DNA of 17,278 bases from positions 1 through 17,278 of the forward strand of contig JAEZHJ010000095.1 in the NCBI GenBank assembly GCA_023436925.1, read 5' to 3'. Source of the stretch: Actinomycetes bacterium. Lineage in GTDB: Bacteria > Actinomycetota > Actinomycetes > Propionibacteriales > Propionibacteriaceae. Shown here in pieces: positions 1 to 6,469 of the stretch; within the stretch, counting starts at the first letter, position 1; each line of letters opens with the position of its first letter. Made by a program: the position numbers and the translations under genes. A model generated the notes under the pieces. The model did not search any database and was not told the origin of the DNA. It saw only the letters and a list, made by a program, of their open reading frames with translations.

Positions 1-113
1 GGCTGGAGGTGCTGGGGGAGGGTCTGGTGGTGGTCTTGTCGGACGGCTCCCACCACGTCGACACCGACGCCGAGCGGGCCTACGCCCGGGCTGTGCTCCA
101 CGTCCTCGGCTGA
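1..113 (+). CDS. C-terminal end of an unidentified protein (5' end outside window)
   Basis: The frame beginning at base 3 is open to a TGA at 111-113 and encodes 36 residues ending RAVLHVLG. The stretch contains a hydrophobic segment (LVVVLSDGSHHVD) followed by an Ala/Arg-rich helix, compatible with the last strand and helix of an alpha/beta enzyme, but I do not recognise the family. A GC-rich hairpin starts 8 bases after the stop, which supports this being a real gene end. The next gene lies on the opposite strand and converges on it. The start and function cannot be judged from this window. Confidence 0.5.
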   Translation, partial: LEVLGEGLVVVLSDGSHHVDTDAERAYARAVLHVLG

Positions 114-120
114 GGACGGA

Positions 121-149
121 CCCCGCCAGTCGCGACCAGACCGGCGGGG
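121..149. terminator. Hairpin between convergent genes, candidate terminator
   Basis: CCCCGCC at 121-127 pairs perfectly with GGCGGGG at 143-149 around a 15-base loop. It sits between the stop of the partial + strand gene (113) and the stop of the - strand phosphatase (174), so it could serve both. There is no clear T-tract on either side, which is common for hairpins in high-GC actinobacteria; termination is an inference. Confidence 0.45.
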
Positions 150-173
150 CCCTGCCCAGGGTTGCTCGGGCGA

Positions 174-1484
174 TCAGCGGCGCTTGAGCCGCATCGCCTT
201 CACCATCGCGTCGTGCACGTGGGTGTTCTCATACACCCCGGAGAGCAGCTCGCTGCCGGGACCCATCGCGGTCACCGGCACGTCCTCGGCGGTGTGGTTG
301 GCGGTGGTCCAGTCGACGACGAACTGCTTGTCGGTGCCCGGGATGCTGAACGGCCCGTCCTCGGAGGTACGGCCCTCGCCGCTCTCGTTGGGGTAGTTCG
401 GGTCGTCCTGCAGCGCAGGAACGTCCTCGATGGCGAGGCTGCCGGTCTCGTGGTCGGCGACGACGATCACCAGGGTGTCGCGGTGCTGCTTGGCGTACCG
501 GACGGCGACCGCGACCGCCGAGTCGAGGTTCTTGCCGGCCTTGATGACCTGCCCGGCGTTGGACTGGTGGGCCATCTCGTCGATGCCCTCCTCCTCGACC
601 ATGAGGAAGAAGCCGTCCCGGTCCTTGGCGAGGGTGGAGATCGCCTTGGAGGTCATGTCGGCCAGCGACACGGTCGGGTTGTAGACGTCACCGTTGCCCT
701 CGGGGCGCTGCTGGAACATCTCCTCGTTCGCGAACAGACCCAGGATCTTGCGCGACTTGGCGGCCTTCAGCTCGGCGGTGTTCGTGACGTACTCATAGCC
801 GAGTTGCTTGGCACGCTCCACCAGGTTGCCCTCGGTGCCGGCGCTGCGCTCGGACGGGTCCTCGGCGGGCTGGTCCGGGAACGCGCCCGGGTTGCCCGGC
901 GGGTACCACTTGTCCTCGCCGCCGCCGAGGATCACCTGGGGCTTGCTGTTCTCGAGGAACTGCCGGGCGATCAGGCTCTGCTGGCTGCGGTCGAGGACGT
1001 GGGCGCCGAACGAGGCCGGGGTGGCGTCGGTGACCTGGGCGGTGGTGACCAGGCCGGTGGCCTTGCCCGCGCGGGCCGCCAACTCCAGGACGCTGGTGGC
1101 CCGCTTGCCGTTCTCGTCCACGCCGATCGCGCCGTTGTAGGTCTTGACCCCGGTGGCCAGGGCGGTGCCGCCGGCCGCGGAGTCGGACACGAAGGCCTCG
1201 GGGTCGTGGGGGAAGGTCTGGGACCGGCCCGCGACCGGCATCGAGTCCATCGCCAGCTTGCCCTCGGGACCGACGTTGCCGTAGCGGATCAGGAGGCGGT
1301 GGGAGGTGCCCATGCCGTCACCGACGAAGATGATGACGTTCTTGGCGGGGCGGTTGCCCTGGTGGGACGGGACGCCGGACGTGACGGCGACAGCGCCTGC
1401 CCCCGCCGTGAGGGCGAGCGTCGTGACCGCCGCGAGGGCGGCCTTGTGGCCGGCGAGTAAGGCAAGGATGGTGCTTCGGAACAT
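174..1484 (-). CDS. phoA: Alkaline phosphatase, PhoA family, exported
   Basis: A 436-residue metal-dependent phosphomonoesterase, expected to release inorganic phosphate from organic esters outside the membrane. Motifs in order: VGDGMG (54-59, metal-binding Asp56), VSDSAAGGTALATG with nucleophile Ser102, DATP (Asp153/Thr155), Arg166 as phosphate ligand, EEEGIDEMAH (Asp302, His306), ADHETG (Asp344/His345) and NHT (His397). This is the full set known from the E. coli enzyme, and the length is normal. Residues about 14-36 are hydrophobic and look like an export signal, without a lipobox. The ATG at 1484 is preferred over one 15 bases upstream because GAGGAGG lies 6 bases before it. The residue after Asp302 is Glu, where E. 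coli has Lys328, a position that tunes metal use and activity. Low-phosphate control is likely from the family, but I saw no clear Pho box in the upstream gap. Confidence 0.93.
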   Translation of the reverse strand: MFRSTILALLAGHKAALAAVTTLALTAGAGAVAVTSGVPSHQGNRPAKNVIIFVGDGMGTSHRLLIRYGNVGPEGKLAMDSMPVAGRSQTFPHDPEAFVSDSAAGGTALATGVKTYNGAIGVDENGKRATSVLELAARAGKATGLVTTAQVTDATPASFGAHVLDRSQQSLIARQFLENSKPQVILGGGEDKWYPPGNPGAFPDQPAEDPSERSAGTEGNLVERAKQLGYEYVTNTAELKAAKSRKILGLFANEEMFQQRPEGNGDVYNPTVSLADMTSKAISTLAKDRDGFFLMVEEEGIDEMAHQSNAGQVIKAGKNLDSAVAVAVRYAKQHRDTLVIVVADHETGSLAIEDVPALQDDPNYPNESGEGRTSEDGPFSIPGTDKQFVVDWTTANHTAEDVPVTAMGPGSELLSGVYENTHVHDAMVKAMRLKRR

Positions 1485-1490
1485 GCAGTT

Positions 1491-1497
1491 CCTCCTC
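1491..1497 (-). promoter_or_regulatory. Ribosome binding site deciding the phosphatase start
   Basis: On the - strand GAGGAGG is followed by 6 bases and then the ATG at 1484. The alternative in-frame ATG at 1499 would lie upstream of this site, so it is not the translation start. Confidence 0.75.
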
Positions 1498-1669
1498 AAT
1501 GAGGGGTGCCAGCGGTGACCCGCTGGGCGGCGACCGGATGGCCGCCGCGGGAGGACCGCGGGTCGTCGTCGTGCACCGGGGTGGGTCTGCGCATGGTCTC
1601 ACTGGTTCGGTGGACTGGCAACAGCCAAGGCGGGCGAGCGCGCGGAGAAACGACGGAGGCGTCGGTCCG

Positions 1670-1698
1670 GCAGCTGATCGTCGACCCCGACCAGCTGC
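1670..1698. other. Strong two-part hairpin in the phosphatase/DUF2200 intergenic region
   Basis: GCAGCTG at 1670-1676 pairs with CAGCTGC at 1692-1698. Inside, GTCG at 1680-1683 pairs with CGAC at 1688-1691 around a 4-base loop, leaving a 3-base bulge at 1677-1679. It lies in the 271-base gap between divergent genes (1485-1755), 57 bases before the + strand gene at 1756. It could be a dyad operator or a leader RNA stem. No T-tract follows. The rest of this gap shows nothing I can name. Confidence 0.4.
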
Positions 1699-1755
1699 GT
1701 CCGGCTCGGTGCTCTTGCCTCGGCTCTACCGCTGAGTCGAGACTGGAGCGTGGCG

Positions 1756-2133
1756 ATGGAGGAGACGCCCCGGCAGCGGGCGAACAACGAGCGGGTCAAG
1801 CGGATGCCGTTCGCGGCGCTCTATCCCAGCTACGTGACGAAGGTCGAGCGCAAGGGACGCACCAGCGATGAGCTCGATGCGGCGATCCGCTGGCTGACCG
1901 GGTTCGATCAGGCCGACTTCGAGGGGCACCTGGCCGCCGGGACGACGGTGCGCGAGTTCTTCGAGGCCGCCGACCTGCACCCGAACGCGGCCACCATCAC
2001 CGGTGTCGTCTGCGGGGTGCGGATCGCGGACATCGCCGACCCCCTGATGCGCCGGATCCGGATCCTCGACAAGATCGTCGACGAACTCGCCCAGGGACGT
2101 CCCCTGGAGAGAGTCCTGCGGGCCGAGACCTGA
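1756..2133 (+). CDS. DUF2200 family protein
   Basis: A 125-residue protein matching the DUF2200 family as I remember it. It has an N-terminal helix with RVKRMPFAALYPSYV, then KVERKGRTSDELDAAIRWLTGF, a central HPNAATITGVVCGVR segment and a C-terminal DPLMRRIRILDKIVDELAQG. The family is widespread in bacteria, small and cytosolic, with no established reaction. The ATG at 1756 is chosen because GGAG lies 7 bases before it; a GTG at 1750 is too close to that site. The stop is 15 bases before the next start, so the two genes very probably form one operon. Family assignment is from the conserved stretches; function is unknown. Confidence 0.85.
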   Translation: MEETPRQRANNERVKRMPFAALYPSYVTKVERKGRTSDELDAAIRWLTGFDQADFEGHLAAGTTVREFFEAADLHPNAATITGVVCGVRIADIADPLMRRIRILDKIVDELAQGRPLERVLRAET

Positions 2134-2148
2134 AAGGGAGTCATCCCC

Positions 2149-2430
2149 ATGTTCGTGCTGATGTCGGTGCACCACCCGTACCCCGAGCACCGCGAGGCGC
2201 TGATCGACTCGATGCACCGTTACGGCGCGGCGATCGCCGGCCAGGCCGGCCTGCGGTCCATCCACACCCTCACCGACGGTGACTCCGAGCGCCTGGTCGG
2301 GCTGGCGATCTTCGAGTCCGAGGAGGACTACCGCAGACTCGCCCCGATCGCCCGAGCCGCGGTGGCCGACGACCCGTTCGAGGTGTGGGAACAGGTGCCG
2401 ATCGACGGGCTGCGACTCACCGAGGTGTGA
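2149..2430 (+). CDS. Antibiotic biosynthesis monooxygenase-like (ABM/Dabb fold) protein
   Basis: A 93-residue protein with the pattern of a small dimeric alpha+beta barrel. It has an N-terminal strand (FVLMSVHHPYPEH), a long helix (REALIDSMHRYGAAIAG), a strand containing GLRSIHTLTD, a strand RLVGLAIFESEEDYRRL, then a C-terminal helix and strand. Family members include quinol monooxygenases, haem-degrading enzymes and many proteins of unknown role; no cofactor residues identify a subtype here. AAAGGGAG lies 8 bases before the ATG, giving a strong ribosome site. It is co-transcribed with the DUF2200 gene and ends 13 bases before the convergent exporter permease. Substrate unknown; fold assignment is moderately sure. 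Confidence 0.7.
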   Translation: MFVLMSVHHPYPEHREALIDSMHRYGAAIAGQAGLRSIHTLTDGDSERLVGLAIFESEEDYRRLAPIARAAVADDPFEVWEQVPIDGLRLTEV

Positions 2431-2443
2431 GGGAAACCGTTGA

Positions 2444-3256
2444 TCACAAGCGGGTGAGGATCCGTTCCCGGTCGAAGCGGGCGACGACCAGGACGAAGGC
2501 GGCCAGGTCGAGCACCGCCAGCACGGCGGCGGCAACCAGGACGACCGGGACGTCGAAGATCATCAGCCCGGTGGCCTGACCGATCACCAGGGCGAGGATC
2601 GGGAAGACGATCAGCATCGAGGTCCCCTGCGCGCCCTGCATGGTGGTGGAGCGTCCGGAGACCGCCACGATCAGGCTGGTGGCGAGGAAGCCGACCAGCG
2701 GCACCAGCACCAGGATCATCACCACCCAGCTCCAGGTGGGGAAGAAGGCCCGGCCGACCACCCGCGACCCGAGGCCGCCGACGATCAGCGCGTACGCGAT
2801 GAAGGAGACCCAGGTCAGCACGACTGCCGGGATCACGGAGCCGAGCACCTTGCCCAGCACCAGCTCCCGGTTGGTCAGCGGGGTGTAGAGCAGGCCCTCG
2901 ATGGTGTGCCGCTCCTTCTCGCCGACGAAGCTCGAGCTGGCAGTGATGCTCGCAACGATGACCGGAATCATCAGGAAGAAGGGTGCGAAGAAGTAGACGG
3001 TCACGGCGTACACCACCGTCTGGCCGACGGTCAGGTCCGGCGGCACGATCCCGGCCGGCAGGTTGTCCAGGAAGGCCTGCAGTCCGTTGACCGTCGACAT
3101 CAGCACGACGTTGTCGCCGAGCAGGACGATCGCCGCCGGCATCACGACCGCGAAGATCACCGGCACCACGATCAGCGAGGCGAGGACCTGCTTGTTGCGG
3201 GCGACCTCCAGCCAGTCCTTGCGGACCACCGCCCAGACCCGTTGGCGGTTGATCAT
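2444..3256 (-). CDS. ABC-2 type exporter permease subunit
   Basis: A 270-residue integral membrane protein with about six hydrophobic spans (roughly 24-46, 80-105, 137-160, 172-198, 212-232 and 237-259). A cytosolic N-terminus carries KDWLEVARNK, typical of NatB-like ABC-2 permeases. Between spans 2 and 3, SFVGEKERHTIEGLLYTPLTN is the conserved coupling-helix motif by which these permeases contact the ATPase. The start ATG overlaps the ATPase stop by 4 bases (ATGA), and GGAG lies 7 bases upstream of it inside the ATPase gene, so translation is coupled. With the ATPase it should form an exporter of two permeases and two ATPases. The exported substrate (drug, lipid, ion or peptide) cannot be read from the sequence. 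Confidence 0.9.
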   Translation of the reverse strand: MINRQRVWAVVRKDWLEVARNKQVLASLIVVPVIFAVVMPAAIVLLGDNVVLMSTVNGLQAFLDNLPAGIVPPDLTVGQTVVYAVTVYFFAPFFLMIPVIVASITASSSFVGEKERHTIEGLLYTPLTNRELVLGKVLGSVIPAVVLTWVSFIAYALIVGGLGSRVVGRAFFPTWSWVVMILVLVPLVGFLATSLIVAVSGRSTTMQGAQGTSMLIVFPILALVIGQATGLMIFDVPVVLVAAAVLAVLDLAAFVLVVARFDRERILTRL

Positions 3257-4215
3257 GACCGGGCTCCTTCTTCCAGGGTGGCGAAGTAGTACTGCTCGAT
3301 GGTGGGCACCACCGGCACGACGGCGCGGACGGGAACGCCCGCCCCGACCAGACCGGCGACAGCTTCGGGGATGCGGGCGCCGTCGGCCAGGTCGAGGGTG
3401 AGGACGTCCTGCTCGCGCTCGACCGCCGCACCTGCGACCCGGCTGAGGGCGGCCGCGGCGGTGGACGGGTCACCGTCCACGGTGATCTCGAACCGCTGGT
3501 TCGGCCACCGGCGTCGCAGCAGGTCGGTGACGCTGCCGGTGACCAGCAGGCTTCCGCCCCGGATGATGCCGATCTCGTCGCAGAGCGCCTCCAGCCCGTG
3601 CAGCTGGTGGGTGCAGATGATCAAGGTGGTGCGGCGGTCTCGCATCATCTCGCCGAGGTGGCCGATCAGGTCGGCGGACGCCTCGGGGTCGAGGCCTGCG
3701 GTGGGCTCGTCCAGGAAGAGCAGTTCCGGCTCGTGCAGGATCGCGCGGCCGACGGCCAGCTTCTGGCGCATGCCCTTGCTGAACTCGCCGACCAGCGAGT
3801 CAGCCCGACCGGCCAGTCCCATCAGGTCGAGGACGGCGTCGATCCGGCTGGCCAGGGCGGAACCACGTAGGCCGTAGAGGGAGCCCCAGGTCCGCAGGTT
3901 CTCCCGGGCGCTCAGCGTCTCGTACAAGTTGGTGTCGGTCTGGACGCCGATCCGCGCCCGCAGTTCGTCGGCGTTGGCGCGGGTGACCAGCTCGCCGAAC
4001 AGGCTGACCTCACCGGCGTCGGGGGTCAGCAGCCCGGTCAGCAGCCTGACCGTCGTGGTCTTGCCGGCGCCGTTCGGGCCGAGCAGGCCGTAGGCGCGGC
4101 CGCGTCCGACCTCCAATGAGATGCCGGAGACGGCGGTGCGGTCGCCGAAGCGCTTGGTCAGTCCCACTGTGGACACGGCGAGCTCGGAGGTCGAGCGATC
4201 CAGACTGGCTTGCAT
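3253..4215 (-). CDS. ABC-2 type exporter ATP-binding subunit
   Basis: A 320-residue cytosolic ATPase. It has Walker A GPNGAGKT (46-53), Q-loop Gln92, signature FSKGM (145-149; the usual LSGG is relaxed, as often in ABC-2 exporters), Walker B LLFLDE (165-170) with D-loop GLDP, and H-loop His203. Residues about 230-320 form the extra C-terminal domain common to DrrA/NatA-like subunits, ending in a QYYFATLEEGA tail. The ATG at 4215 is preferred over one at 4224 because AAGGA sits 8 bases before it, whereas the 4224 codon overlaps that site. It is the first gene of a two-gene operon with the permease. A perfect inverted repeat spans the ribosome site, suggesting control at transcription or translation. 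Substrate unknown. Confidence 0.92.
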   Translation of the reverse strand: MQASLDRSTSELAVSTVGLTKRFGDRTAVSGISLEVGRGRAYGLLGPNGAGKTTTVRLLTGLLTPDAGEVSLFGELVTRANADELRARIGVQTDTNLYETLSARENLRTWGSLYGLRGSALASRIDAVLDLMGLAGRADSLVGEFSKGMRQKLAVGRAILHEPELLFLDEPTAGLDPEASADLIGHLGEMMRDRRTTLIICTHQLHGLEALCDEIGIIRGGSLLVTGSVTDLLRRRWPNQRFEITVDGDPSTAAAALSRVAGAAVEREQDVLTLDLADGARIPEAVAGLVGAGVPVRAVVPVVPTIEQYYFATLEEGARS

Positions 4216-4224
4216 GGCATACAT

Positions 4225-4239
4225 CCTTGCACCGCAAGG
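4225..4239. promoter_or_regulatory. Perfect inverted repeat over the exporter ribosome site, candidate operator
   Basis: CCTTGC (4225-4230), ACC, GCAAGG (4234-4239) is a perfect 6+3+6 dyad. On the - strand the downstream arm contains most of the ribosome site of the ATPase gene, and the upstream arm overlaps a possible -10 hexamer TACCTT (4241-4236). It could be a repressor operator or an RNA stem hiding the ribosome site. No regulator gene is adjacent. Confidence 0.5.
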
Positions 4240-4316
4240 TAGCAGGCCACAAGTCGACCATCGTGGGGGACGAACTCGCCTGGTCCCGTCTCAGCAGACC
4301 GGCACGCGACGGCAGC

Positions 4317-5003
4317 TCATGGCGCGTCGGTGCCGGAAAGCCACGCCGGCGTGACGTGGAAGTCGTTGCCGTCCGGGTCGAGGAACCGACCCTCACCCAG
4401 GTGGGTGGCGCCCAGGTCGAGCAGGCGAACGACGTCACCAGGTGCCGCAGCGCTGACCTCGAACCGGATCCGGTCCGGGTCGTCACGAGTCATCAGCGGC
4501 GGCCCGCTCCAGGTGAACTTGGTCCCGCCGGCCGGTGCCTGGATCGCCGTCTCCTGGCCCGCGTCCCAGACCAGCTTCCAGTCCAGCACCCGGCTCCAGA
4601 AGATGCCCAGGTCGTAGGTCCCGTCACAGTTCACCGCCCCGATGGTGCCGGTGTCGGCCAGGAAGCGGTTGCCCGGCTCGATCACGCACAGCTCGTGCCC
4701 CTCCGGGTCGGCGAGCACGACGTGCTCGGCGTCGGGCCCCTGGCCGATGTCGACGTGGTTGCCGCCGAGCTGGAGCACCCTCGCGACGCGCGCCTGCTGG
4801 TCCTCGACGGAGCTGCTGGTGAGGTCGAGGTGGATCCGGGCCTGAACGGTCTTGGGCTTGTCGGTGGGGACGAACCGCAGCTCGAACCCGGGGACGTACA
4901 CCGTCGCGCCGTCCTGCGTCATGCCGAGCACCCCGGCCCAGAACCGGGCCTGGGCAGCGGGGGCGAGGGCGAACCAGCGCAGGGCCGTGAGGGTGATCGC
5001 CAT
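4317..5003 (-). CDS. Two-domain VOC / glyoxalase-like protein
   Basis: A 228-residue cytosolic protein built from two vicinal-oxygen-chelate repeats. The first half (about 5-110) runs from LRWFALAPAAQARFWAGVLG to VVLADPEGHELCVIEP. The second (about 115-218) runs from GTIGAVNCDGTYDLGIFWSRVL to GRFLDPDGNDFHVTP. Each ends with the DP-(E/D)-G-(H/N) strand turn typical of glyoxalase-like and bleomycin-resistance-like domains. Candidate metal ligands include His59, Glu109 and His216, but I cannot establish a catalytic set. The ATG at 5003 has only a weak, close GAGG. It lies 110 bases downstream of rnhA on the same strand and may be read through from it. Reaction unknown; the family call is firm. 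Confidence 0.85.
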   Translation of the reverse strand: MAITLTALRWFALAPAAQARFWAGVLGMTQDGATVYVPGFELRFVPTDKPKTVQARIHLDLTSSSVEDQQARVARVLQLGGNHVDIGQGPDAEHVVLADPEGHELCVIEPGNRFLADTGTIGAVNCDGTYDLGIFWSRVLDWKLVWDAGQETAIQAPAGGTKFTWSGPPLMTRDDPDRIRFEVSAAAPGDVVRLLDLGATHLGEGRFLDPDGNDFHVTPAWLSGTDAP

Positions 5004-5113
5004 ACCTCAGCCAACCCCAGCGGCTCCGCCCAGACAAGCCCTCGGCCCGCCCGCGGCACGGAATCCCCGCCACCCAGGGCCGACAGCATCGTGGTGCGCC
5101 GAGCGGACCCGGT

Positions 5114-5578
5114 TCAGCCGGAGACCGCGCTACCCGCGCGAACCTGCTCCACCCCCAGGTTGGCCAACTGGTCGGCCCGCTCGTTGCCGGGGTCCCCGGC
5201 GTGGCCCTTCACCCATTCCCAGCTGACCTCGTGGCGGCCGACCAGTTCCTCGAGTTCCTGCCAGAGCTCGGCGTTCTTCACCGGCTGCTTGCCGGCCGTC
5301 CGCCAGCCGTTGCGCTTCCAGCCGTGGATCCACTTGGTCATGCCGTTCATCACGTAGGCCGAGTCGACGTGCAGGTGGACCAGGGAGGGCCGGTTGAGTG
5401 CCTCCAGCCCTCGGATCACTGCCAGCAGCTCCATCCGGTTGTTGGTCGTGACCGGCTCACCGCCGAAGAGTTCCCGGGTGTGCTCGCCGTAGGTCATCAG
5501 GACGCCCCAGCCGCCCGGCCCGGGGTTGCCCTTGCAGGCGCCGTCGGTCCACATGTGCACGGTGGTCTGGCTGGTCAT
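5114..5578 (-). CDS. rnhA: Ribonuclease HI
   Basis: A 154-residue enzyme that cuts the RNA strand of RNA:DNA hybrids (R-loops, replication primers) in the cytosol. All active-site residues are present: Asp12 in WTDGACKGNPGPGGWG, Glu50 in NNRMEL, Asp72 in HVDSAYVMNG, His126 in WVKGHAG and Asp136 in GNERADQLAN. A basic handle-like segment with KWIHGWKRNGW (82-92) matches the E. coli-type substrate-binding region. The length equals a stand-alone single-domain RNase HI, with no hybrid-binding or phosphatase extension. AAGGAG lies only 3 bases before the ATG at 5578, a tight spacing, so a start at the ATG 24 bases downstream is possible but would trim the first strand. The VOC gene follows on the same strand. 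Confidence 0.96.
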   Translation of the reverse strand: MTSQTTVHMWTDGACKGNPGPGGWGVLMTYGEHTRELFGGEPVTTNNRMELLAVIRGLEALNRPSLVHLHVDSAYVMNGMTKWIHGWKRNGWRTAGKQPVKNAELWQELEELVGRHEVSWEWVKGHAGDPGNERADQLANLGVEQVRAGSAVSG

Positions 5579-5601
5579 CTGCTCCTTGCTTCCTCACGAC
5601 G

Positions 5602-5632
5602 GCTGCGGCCCGCAGCGGCGGCACCCACCCTA
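5602..5632 (-). promoter_or_regulatory. Candidate rnhA -10 box and leader palindrome
   Basis: On the - strand TAGGGT (5632-5627) fits the actinobacterial TANNNT -10 pattern, 48 bases before the rnhA start. Just downstream, at 5602-5616, GCTGCGG and CCGCAGC form a perfect palindrome around one base, which would lie in the leader. No good -35 is visible. Confidence 0.3.
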
Positions 5633-5704
5633 ATGCCGAGCGCCGCCGGGCCCGCGACAGGCAGGGGGAAGGTTGCGCCCTTCCGCCGCCGGGAGGCTCG
5701 CCAT

Positions 5705-5710
5705 TAGCGT
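5705..5710 (+). promoter_or_regulatory. Candidate -10 box (TAGCGT) for the hemerythrin-like gene
   Basis: TAGCGT lies 24 bases before the ATG at 5735. Transcription starting about 7 bases beyond it would give a short leader of roughly 18 bases containing the AAAGGA ribosome site. The same hexamer occurs before the starts near 12068, 12122 and 14352. Confidence 0.35.
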
Positions 5711-5734
5711 CCCCGGTGAGCGAAAGGACGTCCG

Positions 5735-6424
5735 ATGACACCGACCGAAACCCCTGGCGGGGGCGCCCCGGCCACCAGGGTGAAGACCTGCGATGCCAGC
5801 GGCATGGCGATGATCCACCGGATGTTCCGCGCCAGCTATGCCGAAGCGCCGGGGCTGGTCGCCGGAGTGCAGGACGGGGACCGGGCCCATGCCACGCTGG
5901 TGGCCGACCATCTCGACCTGATGGCGCGCATGCTGCACGCCCACCATGAGGGTGAGGACGCCCGGCTGTGGCCCGCCCTCGACGAGCGCGCCCCCGCCTG
6001 CGCCCTGCACGTCGACCGGATGAAGCGGCAGCACCGCGACATCCTCACTGCTGTGGACGAGCTGGAAGCGGTGCTGCCGGCCTGGCGGGCCTCGGCGAGC
6101 ACCGCCGATGCAGCCCCCGTCCTGACTGCCCTCGAGCGCGCCAACGCGGCACTGGCCGTACACCTGCCGGACGAGGAGGCGAGCATCGTTCCCGAGATGG
6201 AGTACACGCTCAGTGGCGCCGAGATGGCCTGGTTCGCCGAGCACGGCCGCAAGTCGATCCCGATGCGCAGCACCTGGCCCGCCCTCGGCCTGATCATGGC
6301 CGCGCAGCCGGACGGGGGCGAGCACTTCCTGCGCACCGAGCTGCCGCCCCCGTTCCGCTGGCTGTGGCACCTGGTCGGCAAGCGGAGCTACGCCCGCTAC
6401 CGCACCGCCCTGGCAGGGGCCTGA
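5735..6424 (+). CDS. Hemerythrin-like (HHE domain) protein
   Basis: A 229-residue mostly helical protein. The HHE cation-binding bundle spans about 25-155. Its ligand-type residues are His28, HAHHEGED (His70, Glu74), QHRDI (His100) and HLPDEE (His143, Glu147), matching the His plus two HxxxE pattern of di-iron hemerythrin domains. Such proteins bind O2, NO or peroxide-reactive iron in the cytosol. The C-terminal 70 residues (about 160-229) contain Trp- and Arg-rich helices without membrane spans and are not assigned. AAAGGA lies 6 bases before the ATG. The pirin gene follows after 45 bases, so the two may be co-transcribed. The exact ligand (oxygen sensing, iron storage or NO handling) is not determinable. 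Confidence 0.85.
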   Translation: MTPTETPGGGAPATRVKTCDASGMAMIHRMFRASYAEAPGLVAGVQDGDRAHATLVADHLDLMARMLHAHHEGEDARLWPALDERAPACALHVDRMKRQHRDILTAVDELEAVLPAWRASASTADAAPVLTALERANAALAVHLPDEEASIVPEMEYTLSGAEMAWFAEHGRKSIPMRSTWPALGLIMAAQPDGGEHFLRTELPPPFRWLWHLVGKRSYARYRTALAGA

Positions 6425-6469
6425 CCCCGGTCACTGTCGGCAGGCGCGGGTGGTGGGAGACAATGCGTC

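Noticed and set aside
162..1460. Long + strand open frame (432 codons) opposite the alkaline phosphatase
   Set aside because: Its translation is Gly/Val/Leu/Arg low-complexity, typical of the antisense of a high-GC gene, and the opposite strand encodes a complete phosphatase.
1485..1755. Pho box (GTTCACC-type direct repeats) upstream of the phosphatase
   Set aside because: Only isolated GGTTCGGTGG-like matches occur; no properly spaced pair of repeats is present.
1599..1799. 66-codon - strand frame in the phosphatase/DUF2200 gap
   Set aside because: It begins inside the DUF2200 gene, has no ribosome site and a Ser/Arg-rich composition with no fold-like pattern.
4116..5357. 413-codon + strand frame over the exporter promoter, VOC gene and rnhA
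   Set aside because: It crosses two well-supported - strand genes and has no recognisable domain.
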